Below, piece by piece: positions 8,733-16,071 of a DNA stretch of 21,132 bases. Numbering within the stretch: the stretch's first letter is position 1; the number at the start of each line of letters is the position of its first letter. Location: positions 1-21,132 of the forward strand of contig JAFLTK010000232.1 of assembly GCA_022511505.1 (NCBI GenBank). Direction: 5' to 3'. Source of the DNA: Muribaculaceae bacterium. Lineage in GTDB: Bacteria; Bacteroidota; Bacteroidia; Bacteroidales; Muribaculaceae. A program made the position numbers and the translations under genes. The notes beneath the pieces are model-generated. The model ran no database searches. It was not told the DNA's origin and saw only the letters and a list, made by a program, of their open reading frames with translations.

Positions 8733-11432
8733 ATGACAGAGTTAGCCCCAAAGTACAATCCTGCCGACGTGGAGGATAAATGGTATGCCTACTGGCTGGA
8801 ACACAGGCTTTTCCGCTCGGTTCCCGACGCCCGAGAGCCCTACACTATCGTAATTCCACCGCCAAACGTGACCGGTGTCCTCCACATGGGGCTCATGCTC
8901 AACAATACAATTCAGGACATCCTGACGCGCCGTGCGCGCATGGAGGGCAAGAACGCCCTCTGGGTGCCCGGAACCGACCATGCCTCGATTTCGACCGAGA
9001 CAAAAGTCATCGCTAAACTCGCTGCCGAGGGCATCAAGAAAACCGACCTCACCCGCGAGCAGTTCCTCGAGCACGCCTGGGACTGGACCCACACCCACGG
9101 CGGCATCATTCTGAGCCAGTTGCGCAAACTCGGTGCCTCGTGTGACTGGGACCGCACGGCGTTTACCATGGACCCCGAGCGCTCCAAGGCTGTCACCCGC
9201 GTGTTCTGTGACCTTTATGACAAAGGGTTGATATATCGCGGTTTACGCATGGTCAACTGGGACCCCCAGAACCTGACCGCCATCAGCGACGACGAGGTGT
9301 TCTATGAAACCGAGCAAGCCAAACTCTACTACCTGCGCTACTATCTGGCCGACGACGAAACGCCTGCCGCCGAGCCGGCCGAAGGCGAGGTTATCCACAC
9401 CGACGCCGAGGGTCGCCGTTATGCCGTCGTGGCCACCACCCGCCCCGAAACTATCATGGGAGATACCGCGATGTGTATCAACCCCAAGGACCCCAAAAAC
9501 ACCTGGCTCAAGGGCCACAAGGTAATCGTCCCGCTCGTCAACCGCGTTATCCCCGTCATCGAAGACCGCTATGTCGACATCGAGTTTGGTACCGGCTGCC
9601 TCAAGGTAACTCCGGCCCACGACAAAAACGATGAGATGCTCGGCAAGAAGCACAACCTCGAGGTCATCGACATTTTCAACGACGACGCGACGGTTGCCGA
9701 GGTCGCCGGAATGTATGTCGGTATGGACCGCTTTGACTGTCGCGAGGCCATCGCCGCCGACCTACAAAAGGCAGGCCTCCTCGAGAAAGTTGAAGACTAC
9801 ACCAATAACATCGGCCTCTCTGAGCGCACCAAGGTGCCCATCGAGCCTCGCTTGTCGTTGCAGTGGTTTGTCAGCATGAAGCATTTTGCCGACCGCTCGC
9901 TCGCACCGGTTATGGACAACATCATTCGATTCGTCCCCGAGAAATACAAGACGACCTATCGCAATTGGCTCGAGAACATTCAGGACTGGTGTATTTCACG
10001 CCAGTTGTGGTGGGGCCACCGCATCCCGGCCTACTATTACACCGACCCGACCGACGGTCAGGAGCACTTTGTAGTCGCCGAGACCGCCGAACTCGCTCTC
10101 TACAAAATCCACGCCATCAAGGGCTGTGAAAACATTACCGCCGAGGAGGTTCGTCAGGACGAGGGAGCCCTTGACACCTGGTTCTCGTCATGGCTGTGGC
10201 CCATCACCCTCTTTGACGGCATCAACAACCCCGGCAACGAGGAAATCAACTACTATTACCCCACTGCCACACTCGTCACCGGCCCCGACATCATTTTCTT
10301 CTGGGTTGCGCGCATGATTATGGCAGGCTATGAATACGTCGGAAAAGAGCCGTTCAAAAACGTCTACTTCACCGGCATCGTTCGCGACAAAATCGGCCGT
10401 AAGATGTCAAAGAGCCTCGGCAACTCGCCCGACCCGCTGGAACTTATCGACCGCTATGGTGCCGACGGCGTTCGCATGGGCATGATGCTCTCGGCTCCCG
10501 CCGGCAACGACATTATGTTTGACGACAAACTCTGTGAGACCGGTCGCAACTTCTGCAACAAGATTTGGAACGCCTTCCGTCTCGTCATGGGCTGGGAAGT
10601 CGATGCCAACACCGAGGTTCCGTCGACATCGGTCGAGGCCATCAATTGGTTTGAGTCCAAACTGAGCGCCACCATTGCCGAGGTTGAGGACCTAATGGGT
10701 AAGTTCCGCATTTCTGAGGCACTTATGGCCATCTACCGCCTGTTCTGGGACGAGTTCTCGTCGTGGTATCTCGAGATGGTTAAACCGGCCTACGGTTCGC
10801 CTATCGACGAGGCAACCTATCGCGCCACCGTCAACTATTTTGACGCCCTGTTGCGCCTGCTCCACCCGTTCATGCCGTTTATCACCGAGGAGCTGTGGCA
10901 GCACCTCGACAACCGCCGCCCCGGTGAGTCAATCATGTATGCCTCGGCACCTGCCGCCGCTACCGTCGACAACGCCATCCTCGACGACATGGAGAAAGCC
11001 AAGGAGATTATCAACGCCGTTCGCGCCGTCCGCGCCAAGCGCAACATCCCCAACAAGGAGAAACTGACGCTCAACGCCGTTGCCGACGCCCGCGTCCCCA
11101 TGCCCCTCATTGTCGCCAAACTGACCAACCTTGAGGCCATCAACACCGTTGCCGAGAGCGACCCGACCGCTGCCGCCTTCATGATTGGCACCGATAGTTT
11201 CAATGTTCCCCTTGCATCGAGCATCGACGTCGAGGCCGAGGTCGCCAAGTTGCGCAAAGACCTTGAATACCACACCAAGTTCCGCGACAGCGTCAACAAA
11301 AAACTCGCCAACGAGCGCTTTGTTGCCAACGCCCCGGCAGCCGTTGTAGAGACCGAACGCAAAAAACTCGCCGACTCGACTGCCCGCATCGAGGCCATCG
11401 AGGCTTCCCTCAAGGCCCTCGGCGCCCTGTAA
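8733..11432 (+). CDS. valS: Valine--tRNA ligase (ValRS)
   Basis: 899 residues, normal for a bacterial ValRS. It joins valine to tRNA-Val in the cytoplasm and edits mischarged threonine. Visible parts: PPPNVTGVLHMG at residues 42-53 (first class I motif), the editing domain with ATTRPETIMGDTAM, the conserved WCISRQLWWGHRIPAY, KMSKS at 557-561, an anticodon-binding domain (FSSWYLEMVKPAYG) and a C-terminal coiled-coil arm over the last 70 or so residues (VEAEVAKLRKDLEYHTKFRD onward). The HIGH motif reads HMGL, with Leu54 where ValRS normally has His; see findings. The start at 8733 (MTELAPKYNPADVEDKW) fits the family; the in-frame ATG at 8631 would put the predicted promoter inside the gene. No hairpin terminator is seen after the stop, so readthrough into the next two genes is plausible. 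Confidence 0.97.
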   Translation: MTELAPKYNPADVEDKWYAYWLEHRLFRSVPDAREPYTIVIPPPNVTGVLHMGLMLNNTIQDILTRRARMEGKNALWVPGTDHASISTETKVIAKLAAEGIKKTDLTREQFLEHAWDWTHTHGGIILSQLRKLGASCDWDRTAFTMDPERSKAVTRVFCDLYDKGLIYRGLRMVNWDPQNLTAISDDEVFYETEQAKLYYLRYYLADDETPAAEPAEGEVIHTDAEGRRYAVVATTRPETIMGDTAMCINPKDPKNTWLKGHKVIVPLVNRVIPVIEDRYVDIEFGTGCLKVTPAHDKNDEMLGKKHNLEVIDIFNDDATVAEVAGMYVGMDRFDCREAIAADLQKAGLLEKVEDYTNNIGLSERTKVPIEPRLSLQWFVSMKHFADRSLAPVMDNIIRFVPEKYKTTYRNWLENIQDWCISRQLWWGHRIPAYYYTDPTDGQEHFVVAETAELALYKIHAIKGCENITAEEVRQDEGALDTWFSSWLWPITLFDGINNPGNEEINYYYPTATLVTGPDIIFFWVARMIMAGYEYVGKEPFKNVYFTGIVRDKIGRKMSKSLGNSPDPLELIDRYGADGVRMGMMLSAPAGNDIMFDDKLCETGRNFCNKIWNAFRLVMGWEVDANTEVPSTSVEAINWFESKLSATIAEVEDLMGKFRISEALMAIYRLFWDEFSSWYLEMVKPAYGSPIDEATYRATVNYFDALLRLLHPFMPFITEELWQHLDNRRPGESIMYASAPAAATVDNAILDDMEKAKEIINAVRAVRAKRNIPNKEKLTLNAVADARVPMPLIVAKLTNLEAINTVAESDPTAAAFMIGTDSFNVPLASSIDVEAEVAKLRKDLEYHTKFRDSVNKKLANERFVANAPAAVVETERKKLADSTARIEAIEASLKALGAL

Positions 11433-11450
11433 TTAATTGTTGTTGTTAGT

Positions 11451-11477
11451 GTTTTTACTGTTTTTATTGTTTTTACT
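11451..11477 (+). repeat. Three tandem copies of GTTTTTA(C/T)T
   Basis: Three contiguous 9-bp units lie at 11451-11459, 11460-11468 and 11469-11477, differing only at one C/T. They sit between the valS stop and the triplet leader of the next gene. No hairpin accompanies the T runs, so this is not a classical terminator. Confidence 0.85.
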
Positions 11478-11555
11478 GTTTCAACAACTTCAACGACATC
11501 AACAACAATAACTACAACGACAATAACATCATCAACAACAACACCAAAATCAATC
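11478..11555 (+). repeat. CAA/ATC-rich leader of the 69-residue gene
   Basis: 78 bases built of CAAC, ATC and AAT triplets with only two G, ending right at the ATG at 11556. It is the same class of leader as at 1-102. Within it AACAACAACA (11534-11543) is exactly complementary to TGTTGTTGTT at 11438-11447, just after the valS stop, so a switchable long-range stem is possible. Confidence 0.85.
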
Positions 11556-11765
11556 ATGGGCTACGTATCAGAATATGTCAGTGGCGCTTGCGACCTTTGT
11601 TTAAGAGCCAAGCAAAACAAGCGCGGCGATTGGTATTGCACCAAAAATGAAGACGATTTCCCTGACGCTACATTTGATGGACCTGATGAATATGAACCAA
11701 CTTCCTGTCCCTCATTTAAACCGGATAAAAACTGTTATAATGAGGAAGACTGGATCTGGGATTGA
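11556..11765 (+). CDS. Small cysteine-containing protein of unknown function
   Basis: 69 residues, acidic, with no signal peptide or membrane segment. Five cysteines lie at positions 12, 15, 28, 51 and 60. The layout CxxC, about 12 residues, C, about 22 residues, C with aromatic and acidic residues between recalls small bacterial metal-binding proteins such as DUF6472 (CxxC...YxC...CPxF; here TSCPSF). Zinc binding is an inference and I do not recognise the family. The start is supported by the leader ending exactly at it and by normal coding composition after it. It lies between valS and galE on the same strand, 123 bp and 93 bp away, and is probably co-transcribed. Confidence 0.7.
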   Translation: MGYVSEYVSGACDLCLRAKQNKRGDWYCTKNEDDFPDATFDGPDEYEPTSCPSFKPDKNCYNEEDWIWD

Positions 11766-11858
11766 CACCAACACCAGCAACACCAGCAACATCAACAATA
11801 ACAACAACAATAACAATAACAATAACAACAATAACAACACCAACATATAACTGAACTC
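11766..11858 (+). repeat. AAC/AAT/ACC triplet leader of galE
   Basis: The whole 93-bp gap between the 69-residue gene and galE is triplet repeat: ACC-AGC-AAC units, then a run of AAC and AAT units, then a short ordinary tail ending in ACTC before the ATG. Only three G occur on the coding strand. There is no promoter box or terminator in it, so galE is probably read from upstream and the repeat is transcribed as an intercistronic leader. Confidence 0.9.
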
Positions 11859-12893
11859 ATGGAAAAAACCAGAATTCTTGTTACCGGAGGCACCGGTTAC
11901 ATTGGCTCCCACACCGTCGTTGAGCTCCAGAACGCCGGCTATGAAGTCATCATCATCGACAACCTCTCCAACTCAAATATCAATGTCCTCGACGGCATCG
12001 AGGCCATCACCGGCAAGCGTCCCGTCTTTGTCGAAGGCGACGTCTGCAACATCGACACTCTCAAGTCAATCTTTGAGCAATATCCCGGCATCAAGGGCAT
12101 CATCAACTTCGCCGCAAGCAAGGCCGTAGGCGAGTCAATCGAGAAACCGTCGCTCTACTATCGCAACAACCTCGTGTCGCTGCTCAACCTGCTCGACCTC
12201 ATGCCGGTTTATGGCGTCAAAGGCATCGTGTTCTCGTCGTCATGCACCGTCTATGGCGAGCCCGACGTCAACCCCGTCACCGAGCAGACCCCCATCAAGA
12301 GCGCCACGTCGCCCTACGGTAACACCAAGCAAATCAGCGAGGAAATCATCACCGACGTCATCAAGAGCGGCGCGCCCGTCAAGAGCGTCATCCTGCGCTA
12401 TTTCAACCCCGTCGGCGCACATCCGTCGGCACTCATCGGCGAACTTCCCAACGGCGTGCCCCAAAACCTCGTCCCCTACTTGACCCAGACCGCCATCGGT
12501 ATCCGCGAGGTGCTCAGCGTCTTTGGCGACGACTATGACACCCCTGACGGGTCTTGCATCCGCGACTTCATCAACGTTGTCGACCTCGCAAAGGCCCACG
12601 TTATCGCCATGGACCGCATGCTGACCGACCGCAGCGAGGATTCAGTCGAAATCTTCAACCTCGGCACCGGTAACGGCGTCTCGGTTCTCGAACTCATCCA
12701 GTCGTTTGAGCGCTCAACCGGCGTCAAGGTCAACTACAAGATTTCTCCCCGCCGCCCCGGCGACATAGTCAAGGTTTGGGCCGACCCGTCCCACGCCAAC
12801 AACGTCCTCGGCTGGAAAGCACAGGAAACCCTCGACGACACCATGCTGAGCGCTTGGAAATGGCAACTCCAACTCCGCGAACGCGGCCTCTAA
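11859..12893 (+). CDS. galE: UDP-glucose 4-epimerase
   Basis: 344 residues, the usual length. An extended SDR enzyme that interconverts UDP-glucose and UDP-galactose with bound NAD, feeding galactose use and surface-glycan synthesis. The NAD-binding motif GGTGYIGSH lies at residues 10-18 (G10xxG13xxG16). The catalytic Ser is S128 in SSSCTVYG, with Tyr153 and Lys157 in SPYGNTK. Other family marks are NFAASKAVGES, RYFNPVGAHPS, CIRDFINVVDLAKAH and the C-terminal RRPGDIVKVWADPSHA. The start gives the N-terminus MEKTRILVTGGTGYIG, typical of the family. The triplet-repeat leader ends just before it, and a terminator follows 20 bp after the stop. Confidence 0.96.
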   Translation: MEKTRILVTGGTGYIGSHTVVELQNAGYEVIIIDNLSNSNINVLDGIEAITGKRPVFVEGDVCNIDTLKSIFEQYPGIKGIINFAASKAVGESIEKPSLYYRNNLVSLLNLLDLMPVYGVKGIVFSSSCTVYGEPDVNPVTEQTPIKSATSPYGNTKQISEEIITDVIKSGAPVKSVILRYFNPVGAHPSALIGELPNGVPQNLVPYLTQTAIGIREVLSVFGDDYDTPDGSCIRDFINVVDLAKAHVIAMDRMLTDRSEDSVEIFNLGTGNGVSVLELIQSFERSTGVKVNYKISPRRPGDIVKVWADPSHANNVLGWKAQETLDDTMLSAWKWQLQLRERGL

Positions 12894-12913
12894 GCCACTG
12901 ACCAACCTTTTAG

Positions 12914-12948
12914 GCGAGGACGGAAACCAAAATTCCGTCCTCGCTTTT
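12914..12948 (+). terminator. Rho-independent terminator after galE
   Basis: A perfect 12-bp stem GCGAGGACGGAA (12914-12925) / TTCCGTCCTCGC (12933-12944) with a 7-nt loop is followed by TTTT. It closes the unit that starts at valS. Confidence 0.9.
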
Positions 12949-13035
12949 CACTTATTACTCGACTGCATCGGTGACAAAATTTTATGATTTAACTATTTTT
13001 AACGTCACTTTTATTCATTTTATCGTTTTTATCTT

Positions 13036-13043
13036 TAGTTTTG
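13036..13043 (+). promoter_or_regulatory. Predicted -7 box (TAGTTTTG) for the lipoprotein gene at 13095
   Basis: Exact match to TAnnTTTG, lying after the galE terminator and 51 bp before the start codon, in a T-rich stretch. No exact TTTG is found at the -33 distance; only TTTA-like sequence is there. The expected transcript would have a leader of about 45 nt. Confidence 0.5.
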
Positions 13044-13094
13044 CGTCGTCTACTATATACACACATTATTACCATTTTACAATCCTATCATAAT

Positions 13095-14594
13095 ATGAAA
13101 GTTAGCAGAATAGTAACAATATTTGCCGCCACGGTGGCAATCTGTCTCGGCCTCGCCTCCTGTGCCAGCGACGATGTCCTGGTCAACGGTCAGGGCGACG
13201 GTGTTGACGTTGTCAAGGCTCCGGTTGTGCATGCCTACTCAGGCAACCACAATTGGAACGTAGGCACACGTGCCGTCGAGAACGAAAACGGCGAACTTGG
13301 TGACAATCTCAACGTCATCACGTCCACCCGAGTAACCGGCGATTTCCCTTATCCTGAATATAAGGCTCGACGCATCGCGGTTGCAGATCTGCTTAATGAG
13401 GGTAAAACCAACGTCGACCTTGTTGACTTTGACTTCATGTATTATGCCGAGCAAGACTTGACATTTACATTATATTTCTTAAGTTCAGGCACGGCTCGAA
13501 AGCCCAACTATCTTGGCGTGTTCTATTTCGACAAGAAAAGCAATATCCACAAGGAACTGATTTGGGAGAATATGAACCCGGTTGTGACTTATGACATTGA
13601 GAATAACGATACAATTACCGGACATGTTGAGGGCATACAAATCAACATCAAGGCCGGTTATAAATTCGGATTCTACTGGGAAGGCCACAACGGTACTGCC
13701 TTATGTGACTTCTATAGCCTCTCGACACTCAACAAAACCATTTGGAATAAAACCCACACCGCTCAATACAACACTCAAGCAGGTACATTCCAAATCAACG
13801 GTAATACCTATCTTGGCCTCGAAGATTGGACAGACTATGACTATCAGGATTGGGTATTCTTTACCGAGGTCGAACTCGCAACCGTTGACCATGATGACGC
13901 ACTCCCCGACGAGGATGTTGTCGAGCCCGAAAATCCTACCGACCCCGAGCCCGAGTTCCCCGAAGAACCCGAAACTCCTGATACCCCCGACCGCGTTACC
14001 GGCATCAATGAGGTCGAAATCAACCTCGCCCTTGAGGACAAAGACAGCAAAGAAAAGAGTTCACACCTCTCGCTCCACGTTCGTTATGCAACTGACGTAG
14101 AAGTATTTATCCCCGTTCCCGCCGAATACTACTGTGAAGCCGACGACATGGAAATCGTTATGAAGCACGACCCGCAAATGATGGTTCACGGCGGACCGGA
14201 CGTAACCGAATTTGACGTAAACGGCAACACAGTAAAACTCATCATCGAGTACCTGCCCGAAGGTATCCTCGTTCGCACCGAGGGCATCAACCAGGCAGTT
14301 ATCGACTATTGCCGCGAGACATTTAACGACGGCATCACATTTGAGGTCTGGAACTACTTCAACGCCGAGATTTCGGTTGAGAAACTAAAAGAATACCTCA
14401 ATCAAGCCACCGTTCGCTTCATCGACTCGGTCCCTGACGCCTATATCAACGCGTTCAACGAGACCGGCGGTGTCAAAAATCCCGACGACTGCACCGTCTC
14501 GGTTGTCGATGAGCAAACCGACCAATTTGACTCGGGCACTGAGGGCGAACACCTCAATGGCTCGCAGTACAACATGATTTATCCTAAGAAATAA
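13095..14594 (+). CDS. Surface lipoprotein of unknown function, possible DUF4114-like N-terminal domain
   Basis: 499 residues from the ATG at 13095. The in-frame ATG at 13041 would add 18 residues before the signal peptide and would sit almost at the predicted transcription start. The lipobox ends at Cys23 (GLASC), followed by ASDD, suggesting surface export. Residues about 190-260 (FGFYWEG..., then LGLEDWTDYDYQDWVFFTEVE) resemble the aspartate-rich end of DUF4114, seen in LruC-type Bacteroidota lipoproteins. A Pro/Glu/Asp-rich linker follows at about 276-298, then a C-terminal domain of some 200 residues that I do not recognise. The DUF4114 link is an inference from this one motif. It is a single-gene unit with its own promoter box and terminator. 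Confidence 0.75.
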   Translation: MKVSRIVTIFAATVAICLGLASCASDDVLVNGQGDGVDVVKAPVVHAYSGNHNWNVGTRAVENENGELGDNLNVITSTRVTGDFPYPEYKARRIAVADLLNEGKTNVDLVDFDFMYYAEQDLTFTLYFLSSGTARKPNYLGVFYFDKKSNIHKELIWENMNPVVTYDIENNDTITGHVEGIQINIKAGYKFGFYWEGHNGTALCDFYSLSTLNKTIWNKTHTAQYNTQAGTFQINGNTYLGLEDWTDYDYQDWVFFTEVELATVDHDDALPDEDVVEPENPTDPEPEFPEEPETPDTPDRVTGINEVEINLALEDKDSKEKSSHLSLHVRYATDVEVFIPVPAEYYCEADDMEIVMKHDPQMMVHGGPDVTEFDVNGNTVKLIIEYLPEGILVRTEGINQAVIDYCRETFNDGITFEVWNYFNAEISVEKLKEYLNQATVRFIDSVPDAYINAFNETGGVKNPDDCTVSVVDEQTDQFDSGTEGEHLNGSQYNMIYPKK

Positions 14595-14618
14595 TTTTTC
14601 AAAATTTGATTTTTATGG

Positions 14619-14653
14619 AAAAGGAGGAAATCGTCACGATTCCCTCCTTTTTT
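14619..14653 (+). terminator. Rho-independent terminator after the 13095 lipoprotein gene
   Basis: AAAAGGAGG (14619-14627) plus AATCG (14629-14633) pairs with CGATT (14637-14641) and CCTCCTTTT (14643-14651), with a single A/C mismatch and a 3-nt loop, and ends in a run of T to 14653. It lies 24 bp after the stop. Confidence 0.88.
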
Positions 14654-14794
14654 ACCCACCTACCATCCAGCCAATTCTAATTTTGGTTGCATTGGTTGTG
14701 CTTTATATGGCGGGGTTCACCTTTGGCGTGTTGAAGGCAATGCCGGGATAGGCTGTAGAATCGGTGTATTTGAGTGATGAAGATACAGGACGAT
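14654..14794. other. Convergent intergenic spacer with no confident gene
   Basis: Together with its two flanking terminators this is a 338-bp stretch without a gene (14595-14932). Short reading frames exist on both strands. The minus-strand one ends at about 14709 with the plausible-looking peptide YTDSTAYPGIAFNTPKVNPAI, but it runs back through the HU terminator and has no start. It may be a gene relic or chance. Confidence 0.5.
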
Positions 14795-14838
14795 AAAAAG
14801 AGGGCGCGTCGTTGGTTAGCAAGACGACGCGCCCTCTT
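14795..14838 (-). terminator. Rho-independent terminator of the HU gene
   Basis: A perfect 15-bp GC-rich stem pairs 14798-14812 with 14824-14838 around an 11-nt loop. On the minus strand it runs into five T (A run at 14795-14799 on the plus strand). It lies 94 bp after the HU stop codon and also faces the convergent lipoprotein gene. Confidence 0.88.
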
Positions 14839-14932
14839 AGAATGCGGTGAATGTGATTTTGGTTGGTAGTAAAACTTTGTGTGCGGTTTAGTTCAAGGAA
14901 ATAACGCTATGCTGTCGATATGTGTAAGTCAA

Positions 14933-15208
14933 TTACTCGTTAACTCTCGATGTCAGTTCAACGCCGGCCTTAAATTTAACAGTTTTGCGAGCGGGAATAT
15001 TGATAACTTCTTTTGTGCGAGGATTGATACCCTGACGAGCCGCTTTCTCAGAAACGGTGAAAGTGCCAAAACCTGCCAAAGCAAATTTATTTTCGGTAAC
15101 AAGAACGTCAGCGATTGAATTTACGACAGCATCAAGAGCCTTACGAGCATCGATCTTAGACAGACCGGCTTTTTCGGCGATAACATTAACTAAATCATTC
15201 TTTTTCAT
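14933..15208 (-). CDS. HU-family DNA-binding protein
   Basis: 91 residues, the standard HU length. A small basic protein that forms dimers, bends DNA and packs the nucleoid. Helical N-terminal half: MKKNDLVNVIAEKAGLSKID. The HU/IHF signature spans residues 46-80: GFGTF at 46-50, then the arm ARQGINPRTKEVINIPARK with Asn62-Pro63, the intercalating proline position, and FKAG. The start at 15208 matches the family N-terminus exactly. It stands alone with a promoter 36 bp upstream and a strong terminator downstream, as expected for a highly expressed nucleoid gene. HU and IHF-type members cannot be told apart here, though the sequence looks HU-like. Confidence 0.96.
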   Translation of the reverse strand: MKKNDLVNVIAEKAGLSKIDARKALDAVVNSIADVLVTENKFALAGFGTFTVSEKAARQGINPRTKEVINIPARKTVKFKAGVELTSRVNE

Positions 15209-15243
15209 AATCTACGTGTAACAGTTAGTTTTATCAATATTTG

Positions 15244-15276
15244 CAAATTTAAACTTAAAAATCTTAAAAAAGCAAC
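15244..15276 (-). promoter_or_regulatory. Predicted promoter of the HU gene
   Basis: On the minus strand TAAATTTG (15251 down to 15244) matches TAnnTTTG exactly. GTTG at 15276-15273 is a near match to TTTG with 21-nt spacing. The region is very AT-rich. The leader would be about 30 nt. Confidence 0.6.
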
Positions 15277-15452
15277 TTTTTGTGAAGAAAAATTTGCATA
15301 TAATATTAAATTATGAATACATAGGAAATAAATACCAATTTATAAGTAAAAAAGTCCAATATTTATGAAGACTCAGTCGTCTTATATATATGCAACTATT
15401 ACATAGGTAGTGGAAATAATGATAGTAGTGGGAGAAGTGGGGGAGTGGGAAT

Positions 15453-15488
15453 AAAAAATGCCGCGCTTGCAAGGGATTGCAGGCGCGG
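15453..15488 (-). terminator. Rho-independent terminator after rpiB
   Basis: On the minus strand CCGCGC plus TGCAA pairs with TTGCA plus GCGCGG (15461-15472 with 15477-15488 on the plus strand), with one mismatch and a 4-nt loop, followed by CATTTTTTAT. It lies 29 bp after the rpiB stop. Confidence 0.88.
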
Positions 15489-15517
15489 GTAGATTGGTTA
15501 TTGAAGGTTGGGGAATG

Positions 15518-15958
15518 TTATTTGACGGGGATTTTGTCGACGCGGGCTTGGTGTCGACCTCCTTCAAAGGGTGTTGTCAGGAAGGCATCGACAATTGCGA
15601 GTGCAGTGACGGTGTCAATGAAGCGTGCGGGGAGTACGAGGCAGTTGGCGTCGTTGTGCTGACGGGCAAGTCGGGCGAGTTCTACGTTCCAGCAGATGGC
15701 GGCACGAACGCCTTGATGTTTGTTCAGAGTCATTGAGATGCCGTTGCCGCTGCCACAAAGAGCGATAGCGGGGTATACCTCACCTTTCTCAAGTGCCTCG
15801 GCACACGGGTGGGCAAAGTCGGGGTAATCGCAACTGTCGGTGGAGTAGGTACCGAAGTCTTTAAACTCACGGCCTTGGGCCTCAAGATAGCCTTCTACTA
15901 CCATTTTCATTTCATAGCCGGCATGGTCGCTGCATAGTCCTATTGTTTTTTGTTCCAT
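15518..15958 (-). CDS. rpiB: Ribose-5-phosphate isomerase B
   Basis: 146 residues, normal for RpiB/LacAB-type isomerases. It interconverts ribulose 5-phosphate and ribose 5-phosphate in the cytoplasm (pentose phosphate pathway). Family marks: SDHAGYEMK at residues 10-18 with Asp11-His12 at the phosphate/active site, the catalytic Cys68 in ALCGSGNGISMTLNK, GVRAAIC near 83-89, and HNDANCLVLPARF at 101-113 with His101. The start at 15958 (MEQKTIGLCSDHAG) is chosen over the in-frame ATG at 16042, because the 28 extra codons would translate a low-complexity triplet leader. The product could also act on allose 6-phosphate, which some family members do. Confidence 0.93.
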   Translation of the reverse strand: MEQKTIGLCSDHAGYEMKMVVEGYLEAQGREFKDFGTYSTDSCDYPDFAHPCAEALEKGEVYPAIALCGSGNGISMTLNKHQGVRAAICWNVELARLARQHNDANCLVLPARFIDTVTALAIVDAFLTTPFEGGRHQARVDKIPVK

Positions 15959-15994
15959 TGATGTTGATGATGTTGGTGTTGTTATTGTTGTTGT
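15959..15994 (-). repeat. G-free CAA/ATC/ACC leader of rpiB
   Basis: Read on the minus strand, the 36 bases before the rpiB ATG are CAA, AAT, ACC and ATC triplets with no G, ending in ATCA directly before the start codon. It has the same composition, strand and position relative to the gene as the leaders at 1-102, 11478-11555 and 11766-11858. Confidence 0.88.
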
Positions 15995-16054
15995 CCCCGC
16001 ACTGCGCGCTGCGCGCTTGTACGGGGTTATTGAAATTGTCATCGCTCCGCGATG
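15995..16054 (-). repeat. Two GC-rich palindromic elements upstream of the rpiB leader
   Basis: CCCCG (15995-15999) and CGGGG (16022-16026) enclose GCGCGCTGCGCGC (16004-16016), a self-complementary core. Fourteen bases further, CATCGC (16040-16045) and GCGATG (16049-16054) form a 6-bp hairpin with a 3-nt loop. Neither is followed by a T run in the rpiB direction, so they do not look like terminators. Confidence 0.7.
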
Positions 16055-16071
16055 TTGATGGTTTTGGTGAT

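Noticed and set aside
11647..11850. An open frame reading into an Asn-rich tract (poly-Asn) before galE
   Set aside because: It starts inside the 69-residue gene in another frame and stays open only because AAC/AAT repeats lack stops. It is treated as a non-coding leader.
14690..14840. Short peptides on both strands between the two convergent terminators, one resembling a protein C-terminus
   Set aside because: There is no start codon, and the minus-strand frame passes through the HU terminator hairpin. It could be a relic but is not supported as a gene.
15368..15383. Small hairpin AAGAC/GTCTT in the AT-rich gap between HU and rpiB
   Set aside because: Only five base pairs, with no gene reading into it on the plus strand. 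Likely chance.
15959..16042. An N-terminal extension of RpiB starting at 16042
   Set aside because: It would translate the triplet leader and a palindrome into a Thr/Ser-rich stretch not found in the family. The start at 15958 matches RpiB.
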